Of a stretch of DNA of 9,841 nt, positions 1 through 8,165 are shown in pieces. The translations under genes and the position numbers were made by a program. This stretch comes from Bryobacterales bacterium (GTDB lineage Bacteria; Acidobacteriota; Terriglobia; Bryobacterales; Bryobacteraceae), in assembly GCA_003132865.1 (NCBI GenBank), contig PKYZ01000356.1, forward strand, positions 1 to 9,841, given 5' to 3'. Within the stretch, counting starts at the first letter, position 1. Every line of letters begins with the position of its first letter. The notes beneath the pieces were generated by a model. That model was not told the DNA's origin and did no database searches. It saw only the letters and a program-made list of their open reading frames with translations.

Positions 1-123
1 GGCAACTGGTCTGGCAAGCCGCATTGCAGCGGGATTTCCCCCTTGGTGTGCGGAAGAGGTCCTTTTTCTGCACAGCCGGCCGCAACGTCCGCCTTTGGCT
101 GCGGCGTGGTAAGCATAAATAGC

Positions 124-639
124 TTACGACACCCGCGGAACCCCGTAATCATTGACGTTCGTGTTTGGGCCGAGTAATCGGAAAGTTCCCGAAAAGGCGG
201 CCAATAGCGACCAGGGCTCGCTATCTATAATCGCGACGCCGATACCAACGGCTGCGCTGCGGCCGATAGACATGTAGTAATTCACGAGAGGCATATGGTC
301 GGTCGAGTTCATGGCATGGCCGAGATACGCCTGCAAAGGCAGGCGGCCGATCTACACTACATCGGGGTTCGATTCGAGATCCGCCAGGGCCTCGGGGTCA
401 CATCGTAGTGAGCCACTGGAATGTGTTTGAATGCGGCCCTTATGCGGCCGTTGTTCCCGACCACTCTCTGGTGTTCCTCTGCTGTGGGCTGGGTCGCTTA
501 TCGTACCAGGACCTCAACCGTTTCGCCGGCCCCTGGCTCTTTTATTGTTACGGTAGCTCCAAACGCTTGAAGCCCGGCGAGCAGCAAGACGCTGAAAGCG
601 CCCGTCGCCCGATTGAACCAAATGTAACTTGTTATGCAT
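124..639 (-). pseudogene. Decayed subtilisin-like (S8) serine protease, N-terminal half
   Basis: Pieces of a secreted S8 protease can be read across frames on the minus strand. An ATG at 639 has an AGGA eight bases upstream. A signal-peptide-like stretch (AFSVLLLAGLQAFGATVTI) follows, one frame off that ATG. An inhibitor-I9-like propeptide follows with EEHQRVV, IRAAFKHIPVA and, after a one-base loss near 394-398, EALADLESNPDVV. Next comes the start of the catalytic domain, GIGVAIIDS, whose Asp matches the first catalytic Asp of the family. In-frame stops lie at 500-498 (TAA) and 354-352 (TAG, where a Tyr is expected in DVVYI). After the Asp motif the similarity fades and no clear HGTH or GTSMA motif is visible, so the protease cannot be functional. 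The family call rests on remembered motifs; the multiple disruptions are directly visible. Confidence 0.55.
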
Positions 640-710
640 GTTTGTTTTCCTTTGATACTTCTTCACGACTCACCTAATTGCACTGGAAGTGCCAAAGCCG
701 GCATTCCCGT

Positions 711-1061
711 ATGTTAATGATTACGCTGATCTACGGTTTCGTGTGGATGGTGGTGCTCTACCGATCCTTGGCATTGCGGCCGGTTCTGGTTGGCCGCGAA
801 ACCGTGCTGCTGCAGGTTGGGTTCTTGTGGCGCGCGGAGTTCCGGCGCGACCAGATCCGCGGTGTCAGGCGATATTCGGCGGCGGATACAGGTTACTTGT
901 CTCTGGTTGTGATCAACGAGCCGCAATGGCTGATCGAGTTGCACGAACCGGTGGTCGTTTGCGGGCCGTTTGGGCGGCGGAAGGCGGTCACGCGGATCGG
1001 GGTAGCGGTCGACGATGGCGATGCGTTCTGCGTGGCGTTGAGTCACTCGCTGGCGTTTTGA
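711..1061 (+). pseudogene. C-terminal part of a conserved membrane protein, probably 5'-truncated
   Basis: The frame encodes one membrane helix (MITLIYGFVWMVVLYRSLAL) followed by a compact soluble part with LVGRETVLLQVGFLWRAEF, RRDQIRGVRR and PQWLIELHEPVVV. This order, a membrane segment followed by a beta-rich module ending in a conserved WLIEL/GPFGRRK region, resembles the PH-like C-terminal half of small bacterial membrane proteins of unknown function. Such proteins are usually about 180-200 residues with further upstream helices; here at most 116 residues remain. A stop (TAA at 675-677) lies just upstream in the same frame. No ribosome binding site precedes the ATGs at 711 and 717. Upstream DNA is protease debris on the other strand, so the 5' half has probably been lost at a junction near 680-710. 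The gene ends tail-to-tail with, and overlaps by 19 bases, the nucleotidyltransferase pseudogene. Confidence 0.45.
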
Positions 1062-1504
1062 GGCGGGCGGAGCGCTTCCACGTCGGCCAGATCCTTCGCT
1101 CGTCCGGCTGCCTGTTTGTTGGCGACCAGAGCATCGCGACCAATGAAGAACACAGGTACGCTCCCATAAGATCCCTGCTGCTTGGAGTCCCAGGCCGAGT
1201 CCCAGTTCACACCGGAAATGTATGTCATCACGTGGATCTGCACGGGCTGACGCCCCAGTTGCAGGATGCCGCGTTGCTCAAGCACATCCTGAGCTGCGAC
1301 TTGTTCCGACGGAAAGCCAAACTCCTTTAGCGCCGCCAAAGTTCGCTGCACGTGATCCAGTGTTGGATGGATCAGGATGTCGAGGTCACCGGTGAATCAA
1401 GGCGCGCCATGGAAGGCCACTGCATAGCCGCCCACGATCGGGAAGTCAACGCCATTCGCATTTAACAACGAGCAGAGATCTATGAAGTCGCGGTAAAGGT
1501 TCAT
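1043..1504 (-). pseudogene. Nucleotidyltransferase-fold protein (DUF6036/AbiEii-like) with one internal TGA
   Basis: Reading from ATG 1504 gives a 153-position protein interrupted only at codon 36 by TGA (1399-1397). Before the stop is FPIVGGYAVAFHGAP, the GG(Y)A motif of the nucleotidyltransferase fold. Directly after it is FTGDLDILIHP, whose DLD carries the paired acidic residues of the active site. The C-terminus has the usual ALVANKQAAGRAKDLADVEAL ending. The family commonly has Arg before FTGDLD, so the stop is most simply CGA changed to TGA. Such proteins are known as MNT/AbiEii-like components of toxin-antitoxin or defence modules; the role here is unknown. It overlaps by 59 bases the end of the small upstream gene, in another frame, a layout seen in related two-gene modules. 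A downstream GTG at 1351 could make a fragment lacking the active site. The nonsense codon is seen; loss of function is inferred. Confidence 0.75.
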
Positions 1505-1655
1505 CGGGTCCGTTCCCTTGGAGCGCGAAATATTCCCGCCTCAACCGCTCAACTTCCGCGATACGCTCTTCAGGAGGGCGGCTCAACCAATACTCCAGCG
1601 CCGAGTTACGCGCCTGCTCTTCGTCGAAGGTCGTCAGCCTGATGACTCGGTCCAT
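1446..1655 (-). CDS. Small hypothetical protein, partner of the nucleotidyltransferase module
   Basis: From ATG 1655 this encodes 69 residues beginning MDRVIRLTTFDEEQA. It continues with YWLSRPPEERIAEVERLRREY and ends PRLHRSLLVVKCEWR; the quoted middle part is split here as YWLSRPPEERIAEV then ERLRREY. Small proteins of this plan (xRVxRLTxFxE, YWxSRPxxER, a short helix, then PRLQR near the end) are often encoded just upstream of DUF6036-type nucleotidyltransferases, with the two genes overlapping, and are suspected antitoxins or accessory subunits. No enzymatic motif is visible. A GTG at 1673 would add six residues, but the family begins near the MDRV methionine. No strong ribosome binding site is visible. 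The gene starts 27 bases after the hydrolase stop, so the two may be co-transcribed. A decayed copy of its first half lies at 3078-3204. The reading frame is intact, but its partner is broken. Confidence 0.6.
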   Translation of the reverse strand: MDRVIRLTTFDEEQARNSALEYWLSRPPEERIAEVERLRREYFALQGNGPDEPLPRLHRSLLVVKCEWR

Positions 1656-1676
1656 CTGATTTGACTCTATCACGCG
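1546..1676 (-). repeat. Direct repeat copy A (5' half of the small partner gene)
   Basis: About 130 bases here match the decayed copy at 3078-3204 in the same orientation. By eye the first 85 bases agree at about 80 percent, with an exact 17-base block AGCAGGCGCGTAACTCG. The two copies bracket the alpha/beta hydrolase gene. Confidence 0.65.
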
Positions 1677-1682
1677 AACAAG

Positions 1683-2978
1683 TCAGCCGGCCAGAGCGTC
1701 GTCCAACCAGTTGTAGATGCAATAGTCGCGATAGCCCGGAGCGGTCACCTCGCAGTGCTGGTCCGCGCCTTGCTCGCGCGTGAAGTGGACTATGGCCTTC
1801 GGACATTCGAGCGCGTCGTAGAGTTTGCGCGCCTGCCCCGGAAAGAACTGCTCACCCTCCGGGTCTGTGATCAGCATTGGGCACTTAATGCGGCTCGCCA
1901 CCTCCGACAGATTGTACTCGCGTACGGCGTGAAAGGCGTCATAGTAAGACGTCATGCCAAACGGATGCATGCGAAAGCGCAGCATCGCCTTGGCCCGCGC
2001 ATTGGAAGCCGTGCCCATCTGCAACATCTGATCGAACTGGGTCTTCTTCCCGGCGTCCAGCGGGTCGCGCACCATCTTAGGCAGGTTGCGCAGCCAGGCC
2101 TCGGACACATCCCAGACGCCCGGATCGGCCACGCCCGCCGCGATGCGATGCTCGAACGCCAGGGCGCGCGGCACCCAGTAGCCGCCCTGGCTGACGCCCA
2201 CCAGGGCGATGCGCTTGGGATCGACCTCGCGATGGCGCAGCATGGCGTCCACCGCCGGCGTGATGACCCTCTCCCAATCCGGCCGGAAGTACAGCTTGCG
2301 CACCTACAGCGAATCGCCCTGCCCCGGACCGTTGAGGATCAGGCAATTGTAGCCGCGCGCCAGTGCGCCGGCGCCGCCCAGAACGTACATGCTCTTTTCC
2401 AGGCCGTCGGCGCCCGTGTTGAGGATCACCAGCGGCCTGCGGCGGCGCGACGCGTCGACGCGCAAGAACCACCCCGTAAGACCACCGCCTTCGTAGGGTA
2501 TCTCCAATCGCTCAACCGGCGGATCGAACAAGGCTCCCGCGGCGGACCAACAGGCGTCATACTCTTTCCAGCAGGAGAGCATCCGCTCGGGGTCTTTGGT
2601 GCCATCGAGGAAACGCAGCGCGGCGCTGAAGTGGCCGGCAGCCCACAGGTAGGCCTCGCGGGCGCTCACGTTGTGGCGCTTGGCGGCAGCCTGCTCGGCC
2701 ATTGTCCGCGACTCCACACCGGCGTCATGATAGGCCTGCCAGGCGGACTCGAAATCACCGGCTTTGATCCGCGACACGATGGCCAGCAGCTTTCCGGGAT
2801 CGCCTCCGCGATAGTAAGACCCGCCCAAGGCGATCTGGGCGGTGAAGCCGAAGTCCGGGTCGGCGAACGGCGACACTGCTTTGGCGGATTCTTCCGCAGC
2901 GGGAGGGGGCGGAGCCTGCGCCCCGGCCGCGGCGGTTGCGGCAGCTCCGAAAGTCAGAAAAGAACGGCGGTCGATCAT
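1683..2978 (-). pseudogene. Secreted alpha/beta hydrolase (FrsA/DUF1100-like) with one internal TAG
   Basis: One frame runs from ATG 2978 to TGA 1683, broken only by TAG at 2306-2304 (codon 225 of 431). The N-terminus, MIDRRSFLTFGAAATAAAGA, is a Tat-like or twin-arginine signal peptide. Residues about 40-160 form a helical cap of the kind found in FrsA and dihydroxypseudooxynicotine-hydrolase relatives. The catalytic fold then begins with LVILNTGADG and GPGQGDS (oxyanion region). Past the stop come the nucleophile Ser263 in GVSQGGYW, Asp372 in LITDPEGEQF and His408 in GADQHCE, so the whole triad is preserved but downstream of the stop. A GTG at the codon after the TAG could restart a fragment, but it would lack signal and cap. 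No clear ribosome binding site precedes 2978. The preserved triad suggests recent inactivation, sequencing error or readthrough. The substrate cannot be told. Confidence 0.85.
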
Positions 2979-3077
2979 GATATATGTTCTCTCGATAGCA
3001 TACGCAGGCGGTGGCTGGGAAGTTCGGGCGCGAATGCGCGGTTCCTCCCCGGTCAGAGGCCTCCCTTCCCGATTCTA

Positions 3078-3204
3078 CGCGCTCGACTTCCGAAATGGCT
3101 CTTGAGGAGGGCGGCCAGCCAACACGCCAGCGACGAGTTACGCGCCTGCTTTTCTTCAAAGCTCGTGAGCCTAATGACTCGTTCGATCTCGACTCACTCT
3201 AACA
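3078..3204 (-). pseudogene. Decayed 5' copy of the small partner gene (direct repeat copy B)
   Basis: The minus strand reads IERVIRLTSFEEKQARNSSL, clearly the same protein start as MDRVIRLTTFDEEQARNSAL at 1655. The start codon has changed from ATG to ATC. A one-base loss after the W codon throws the PPEER region out of frame, and a second one-base loss follows a few codons later. Similarity stops near 3078, and the rest of the gene and its nucleotidyltransferase partner are absent. It lies about 100 bases upstream of the hydrolase start. It is a dead fragment left by a duplication or recombination that placed the hydrolase between two copies. Confidence 0.65.
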
Positions 3205-3299
3205 TGCTGTCCGCTGTGGTAAGTCAGTTTGCGGGACCGAAGCGGAATAGCCTTACCTGCGGCAGATCAACTTATGTAGTGAGTTAGCAAATTAGTCAC

Positions 3300-4424
<1,125 letters not shown>

Positions 4425-4427
4425 CTT

Positions 4428-5513
4428 CTATTCTCCGCGCAAAATCACGGCCGGCCGGATGCGCCAGATGCGCGCCGCCGCGGCCAGCGTGGCGGCCGTA
4501 GCCATCGCCAGCGTGACGCCGGCTACGGGCAGGAACACGCCATAGTTTACACCCACTCCGGCCGCGGCCGATTCGGGGAAGATTTGCCGCCCGATCCACC
4601 AGGCGACCACCAGACCGACCGCGTAGCCCGCGAGGGCCGACGCCACGCCCAGGATGAGCGACTCCGAAAGAAACAGTGCGGCGATCTTCCTTTCCGCCGC
4701 GCCGATCGCTTTCAATATTCCGATTTCCTTGCTGCGCTCCAGCACCAGCGCGCTGAAGTTCGTGCTGACGCACAGCGTGGTGATGGCTAGGATGAGGGCA
4801 GTCAGCATGAACAGAGTGGAGCGGATCTTGAGCACCACGTTGGCTTCGGTTTCGGCCACGGCGTGGAGGAGGCGCACATCGGTGCCGGGGAGTTGCCTGG
4901 CCAGCGCGGCTTGGACGGACGCCAGGCGCTCGCCATCGGCGCGCACCTGGACGAGGCTGGCCACATCCTGCAAGCCGGCCAATCGCGCTGCGGTTTCAAT
5001 CGGCACGATCGCCTGCGCATCTTCTGCGCCGCCGCTGGAGACGATGCCGCAGATGGTGCAGGGCGCGCTTTCGAGTTCCAGCTTCTGTCCGAGCTTCAAG
5101 CGGAAGTGCGCGGCCACGTTCGCGCCCACCAGGCATTCGCCCGGCCCGGCGGCGCGCGCGCCATCGACGCGCCAGTAATTGGTAAGCGGACCAGCGCGCC
5201 GGAAATCGGTACCGGCCACCACTACGGGTTGGCCTTCGACTCGGCCCACGGTGTAGATGAAGGGTGCGGCTACTGCGCCCTGCTGTTCGGCAAGCGCGAC
5301 GGCGGCGAGCGGGACAGCCTGGGCACCGCCGCCCGGCGCAATGACGATGTTCGCGCCGAAGCCACGGAACTGGACGCGCATCTTCCGCTCGATATCGGAG
5401 TAGACGGAAAACAGCGCGGTGGCCAGGGTGGCGGACACGGCTAGAGCCGCGAAGGCCAGGGCCAGGCGGCGCTTACGGAACTGCACGGCGCGGAGGACGA
5501 ACGTCCAGAACAT
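4428..5513 (-). CDS. MacB/FtsX-type ABC permease of the iron operon (second permease)
   Basis: A 361-residue inner-membrane permease. Its plan is one N-terminal helix (about 17-38), a periplasmic MacB-PCD-like domain (about 40-228) and three C-terminal helices (about 234-258, 279-308, 328-349). The FtsX cytoplasmic signature VLERSKEIGILKAIGA lies between the second and third helices. The periplasmic domain holds an unusual CxxC (CTICG, about residues 152-155) just before the conserved GIVSSGG motif; the sister permease has no cysteines there. ATG 5513 is chosen over the adjacent GTG 5516 because AGGGAGG lies six bases upstream. It is likely a heterodimer partner of the other permease, driven by the fused ATPase downstream. 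Known P19/FetM-type iron loci carry the same permease-permease-ATPase trio. The substrate (iron, or a reductant or chelate for it) is not shown by the sequence. Confidence 0.9.
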   Translation of the reverse strand: MFWTFVLRAVQFRKRRLALAFAALAVSATLATALFSVYSDIERKMRVQFRGFGANIVIAPGGGAQAVPLAAVALAEQQGAVAAPFIYTVGRVEGQPVVVAGTDFRRAGPLTNYWRVDGARAAGPGECLVGANVAAHFRLKLGQKLELESAPCTICGIVSSGGAEDAQAIVPIETAARLAGLQDVASLVQVRADGERLASVQAALARQLPGTDVRLLHAVAETEANVVLKIRSTLFMLTALILAITTLCVSTNFSALVLERSKEIGILKAIGAAERKIAALFLSESLILGVASALAGYAVGLVVAWWIGRQIFPESAAAGVGVNYGVFLPVAGVTLAMATAATLAAAARIWRIRPAVILRGE

Positions 5514-5590
5514 CACTCGCCTCCCTTGTGGGGCAGACCTCCAGGTCTGCGCGGGTCCTCCAGAACCCGCTCTTCCAACGTCCCAAACAT
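5513..5590 (-). other. Possible 25-codon linker ORF created by the duplication
   Basis: The duplicated start codon at 5590 opens a frame (MFGTLEERVLEDP and onward) that ends in TGA overlapping the next permease's ATG at 5513. It therefore has a TGATG overlap at both ends and its own GGGAGG upstream. It may simply pass ribosomes on to the next gene. The peptide resembles no protein known to me and reads through the hairpin repeat, so a function of its own is unlikely. Confidence 0.2.
5533..5570. repeat. Paired-hairpin (REP-like) element
   Basis: Two adjacent inverted repeats are directly visible: GCAGACCT-CC-AGGTCTGC at 5533-5550 (8-bp stem, 2-base loop) and GCGGGT-N8-ACCCGC at 5551-5570 (6-bp stem). 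The arrangement resembles short interspersed palindromic repeats. I believe similar sequence is dispersed in acidobacterial genomes, but only one copy is in this window. In the transcript it would sit between two co-transcribed permease genes, where it could stabilise mRNA or attenuate downstream expression. Confidence 0.65.
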
Positions 5591-6861
5591 CACTCGCCTC
5601 CCCGCAGCGTCACGGCCGGCTCCAGCAGCAGCGCGCGCCGCAAGGGCTGGGCCGCGCCGGCGATCGAGGCAAGCACGGCCGCTCCCACCACTACCGGGCC
5701 GAGCATGGCCGGTATTTCGAGCGAGGTCTGAAACACCGCGCGGCCCACCCATTCGGCCATCAACAGGCCCACCCACGATCCAATCAGCCCGCCGGCCGCG
5801 CCCTCCAGAGCCACCTCGGTCGAAAACAGCGCCGCGACCAGCCCATTGCCCGCGCCGGTGGCCTGCATGATGGCGATCTCGCCGCGGCGCTCGAGCACCG
5901 TGGTGGCCATCACGCTCCAGACCGTCAGGCCGGCCGAGGCCAGCGCCGCCAACGTGATCAGCAGCATCAGGCCGCGAATCTTGCCCAGCACCTTGCCTTC
6001 GTTATCGGCCACGCGCCAGATGGGCCGGGCGACGGCCATGGGCAACACTTCCTCGATCTGGTGCGCGATGGAACTGATATACGGCGTGCAATACCAGCGG
6101 TCGTATTCCTTGGGTGTCATCTTGGAGGGATCTTTGCGCGCGAATTCGTCCTCCGGCTTAGTGAGCGCGCCGACCTGCACCGCATCCACTTGTCCGGGCC
6201 GGTTTACGAGGCGCTGCAAGACTTCCAGCCGCACGAAAATGCGGTCCTCTTCCTCGCCGCCCGTCGAGACGATACCCGACACGGTGAACGGCTGGCCGAA
6301 AAGCTGCAGCGTACCGCCCGGTTTCACGCCGATGCGCCGGGCCACGGCGCCGCCGACCATCGCCTCGAGAGCGGCGTCGTCGCGGTCGCGATCGTCGATC
6401 CAGCGGCCGTCCACTTTCCATTCGCCGTTCACGGTGCGGAGACCGGCTTCGAGCATGGATCCGTCCGCGCCACGAAACCTGCGCCGGAACCACACGCCTT
6501 CCACCGGCACGTTGCGGCCGCCCAGCGAGACGGAAGCTTTGAGCGAAGGCGCGAATCCGGTGATATTCAGTTGCCAGAAGGTGGACTTGATTTTCTGCAC
6601 CTGATCTTCGGGGATGTAGTCCTGGGTGGAAATAGGACGATAGCTGATGCCGCCGATCTCGACCGGCAGCGACTGCGCTTTGGGGGTCACCATCAGGTTT
6701 GCGCCCAGGCTGCGCAGTTCGCGATTGACGCGATCGCCGATATCCAGCATGACGCCGAGCATGGCAGTGGCGACCGCCGTGCCCATGGCCACCGCCGCCA
6801 CTGTCATGGCCTTGCGGCGCGGCGAGCGGCGGATGGATTGGCTGACGAAGCGGAGGAACAT
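5590..6861 (-). CDS. MacB/FtsX-type ABC permease of the iron operon (first permease)
   Basis: A 423-residue permease with the same plan as its neighbour. It has an N-terminal helix (about 18-41) after a basic start (QSIRRSPRRKAM), a large periplasmic domain (about 42-295) and C-terminal helices (about 297-320, 341-370, 385-405). The FtsX signature VLERRGEIAIMQATGAGNG lies between the first two. The periplasmic domain contains GIVSTGGEEEDRIFV and an extra stretch (DPSKMTPKEYDRWYC, about 244-258) absent from the sister permease. ATG 6861 lies four bases after the FTR1 stop and has no strong ribosome binding site, so translational coupling to FTR1 is likely. The end (RGGE, TGA) overlaps the duplicated start at 5590. 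It presumably pairs with the second permease in a transporter working with FTR1. Confidence 0.9.
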   Translation of the reverse strand: MFLRFVSQSIRRSPRRKAMTVAAVAMGTAVATAMLGVMLDIGDRVNRELRSLGANLMVTPKAQSLPVEIGGISYRPISTQDYIPEDQVQKIKSTFWQLNITGFAPSLKASVSLGGRNVPVEGVWFRRRFRGADGSMLEAGLRTVNGEWKVDGRWIDDRDRDDAALEAMVGGAVARRIGVKPGGTLQLFGQPFTVSGIVSTGGEEEDRIFVRLEVLQRLVNRPGQVDAVQVGALTKPEDEFARKDPSKMTPKEYDRWYCTPYISSIAHQIEEVLPMAVARPIWRVADNEGKVLGKIRGLMLLITLAALASAGLTVWSVMATTVLERRGEIAIMQATGAGNGLVAALFSTEVALEGAAGGLIGSWVGLLMAEWVGRAVFQTSLEIPAMLGPVVVGAAVLASIAGAAQPLRRALLLEPAVTLRGGE

Positions 6862-6865
6862 GCGG

Positions 6866-8122
6866 CTAACTGGGATTGCGGAAGAGTTTCTCGCCGGGAA
6901 TGAGCTTGTCGCCGGGGATCGCCAATTGATCGCCTTCCACTTGCGAGGCGATGGGGATGGGATTGCATCCGCCGTGCACGCCGATGCTGGGAATGAAGAT
7001 GGCGGATGCGCAATTCTTGCAGATCACGTTGGGGCCTTTCTGATAGTAGCCCTGGTTGCCACAAATCTCACAAGCATCGAAAGCGGCTACCAGCGACTGG
7101 TCGGGACGGCGGATGACGATGAAGCGCACGTGGACGCCAGCCTCTTCGATGGCGAACCGGTGCAGGTTGCCGTCATTCACCCAAGCGACCGGGATGCGGA
7201 CCCAACCGTTCACGACGGAAACCGGAATGGCGGCGGACAACTCGGTGGTGGATTTGGCGTAGATGAACTCGGCGGTGATGCTCAGGATGAAGAGGCCGGT
7301 GGCCAGGCAGGATGCGGTCATCCAAACGCGCTCGCGGTGCACGGTCCAGCGCGCTTTGCGCAGGGCGGCGCCTTGCAGGCCGTCGAGCATGGGGGCGCGG
7401 CGCTTGCGATATTCCATCAGCAGCATGGCGCCCGCCAGCGCCAGGATGGCCACGAAGAAAAAGACTTCGTTGCTGACGATGGGACCGATCAAAGCCATTT
7501 CCTGGCGGCTGCTGGGCAGCACCTGGCTTTCGGATAGCTCATGCAGCCCGGTGATAGCCAGTTGCACCACGATGACCATCAGGATGACGGTGGTCATGCG
7601 GAAGAAGCTGCGCAGATCGATGTGGATGGTGCCGCGCACGAAGCTCACGCCGAACAGGACGGCGAGGCCCAAACCAAGCACAACCCCTGCAATATCGAGG
7701 ACTCCGGAGGTATCGAACTTGACGGCGGTGAGCATGAGGACGGTTTCGACGCCCTCGCGGAAGACCATCAGGAAGACGAAGAGGAAGATACCCCAGCGGC
7801 TGCCTGCGCCGCTTCGTTGTTGCAACTGAGTTTCAATTTCGCCCTTCATGCCGCGCGCGTGGCGGTTCATCCAGAGCACCATGCTGAGCACAAAGACGGC
7901 GCTGACGAGCAGGGTCCAGCCCTCGTAGGAGTCCTCGCCGAGGCCCAGCCGGGAGAGCAGCCAGGCGAAGCCAAAGCTAGCAATGACAGCGCTTCCGAAG
8001 GCCCGGTGAACGGCGGGCAACAGGTCGCGGCGGCCGATTTTGCGGAGGTACGCGATGGCGATGGCGACCACCAGGGCGGCCTCGACGCCTTCGCGGAGGG
8101 TGATGATCAGTGTCTGCAACAT
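6866..8122 (-). CDS. FTR1-family iron permease fused to a DUF2318 (FtrD-like) domain
   Basis: The 418-residue protein starts MLQTLIITLREGVEAALV. The two iron-binding REGxE motifs of FTR1/EfeU permeases are present at residues 10-14 and 122-126. About seven helices span 1-285. A conserved NEVFFFVAILALAGAML segment (about 218-234) and an eighth helix (about 266-285) lead into the periplasmic or extracytoplasmic C-terminus. Residues about 300-395 match DUF2318: cysteine pairs CEIC (351, 354) and CKNC (368, 371), then GGCNP (Cys386). DUF2318 proteins are membrane-linked, FtrD-like cysteine proteins of iron uptake loci, thought to carry a redox centre. The fusion suggests that iron redox handling is coupled to its permeation. 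It is first in the operon, and a TACAAT promoter element lies about 24 bases upstream of ATG 8122. No good ribosome binding site is visible. Related loci encode a P19 partner; none is seen here. Confidence 0.93.
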   Translation of the reverse strand: MLQTLIITLREGVEAALVVAIAIAYLRKIGRRDLLPAVHRAFGSAVIASFGFAWLLSRLGLGEDSYEGWTLLVSAVFVLSMVLWMNRHARGMKGEIETQLQQRSGAGSRWGIFLFVFLMVFREGVETVLMLTAVKFDTSGVLDIAGVVLGLGLAVLFGVSFVRGTIHIDLRSFFRMTTVILMVIVVQLAITGLHELSESQVLPSSRQEMALIGPIVSNEVFFFVAILALAGAMLLMEYRKRRAPMLDGLQGAALRKARWTVHRERVWMTASCLATGLFILSITAEFIYAKSTTELSAAIPVSVVNGWVRIPVAWVNDGNLHRFAIEEAGVHVRFIVIRRPDQSLVAAFDACEICGNQGYYQKGPNVICKNCASAIFIPSIGVHGGCNPIPIASQVEGDQLAIPGDKLIPGEKLFRNPS

Positions 8123-8145
8123 AGTTGCAAGTGGCCCACGAACTT

Positions 8146-8151
8146 ATTGTA
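8146..8151 (-). promoter_or_regulatory. Candidate -10 element of the iron operon promoter
   Basis: The minus strand reads TACAAT here, one base from the sigma-70 consensus, 24 bases upstream of the FTR1 ATG, giving a short leader of about 15-17 bases. No convincing -35 hexamer lies 16-18 bases upstream. An 8-bp palindrome AATGCATT (8151-8158) abuts it and could be part of a regulator site, but no full Fur or DtxR box is recognisable. Confidence 0.35.
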
Positions 8152-8165
8152 ATGCATTTCGCGGC

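Larger units (their letters stand above)
5500..5602. repeat. 26-bp direct repeats flanking a 51-bp hairpin insert
   Basis: Bases 5500-5525 and 5577-5602 agree at 24 of 26 positions, including 17 consecutive bases, at an offset of 77. Each copy carries, on the minus strand, GGGAGGCGAGTGATG, that is, a ribosome binding site with a TGATG stop/start overlap. The insert between them contains two hairpins. The simplest reading is that the permease genes once joined directly at a single TGATG and that an inserted element duplicated the junction. Confidence 0.7.

Noticed and set aside
1..114. Minus-strand open frame from ATG 114 to the window edge (MLTTPQPKADVAAGC and onward)
   Set aside because: Only 38 codons, no motif and no ribosome binding site; it cannot be distinguished from chance.
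408..677. Plus-strand frame starting GTG 408, 89 codons
   Set aside because: No recognisable motif; the minus strand here carries signal-peptide and propeptide pieces of the protease remnant.
1755..3287. Long plus-strand open frame of 510 codons opposite the hydrolase
   Set aside because: It is rich in Arg, His, Ala and Gly without domain motifs, as expected for the antisense of a GC-rich gene. The minus strand has signal peptide, cap and catalytic triad.
3205..3299. Possible transcription terminator after the iron operon
   Set aside because: Only a 5-bp stem (AGTGA/TCACT around 3279-3300) without GC-rich stem or T-run on the minus strand was seen.
5419..6903. Long plus-strand open frame of 494 codons opposite the first permease
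   Set aside because: Composition is antisense-like (His/Arg/Ala/Gly-rich) and it crosses the permease junction and the hairpin element; the permease on the minus strand has full family motifs.
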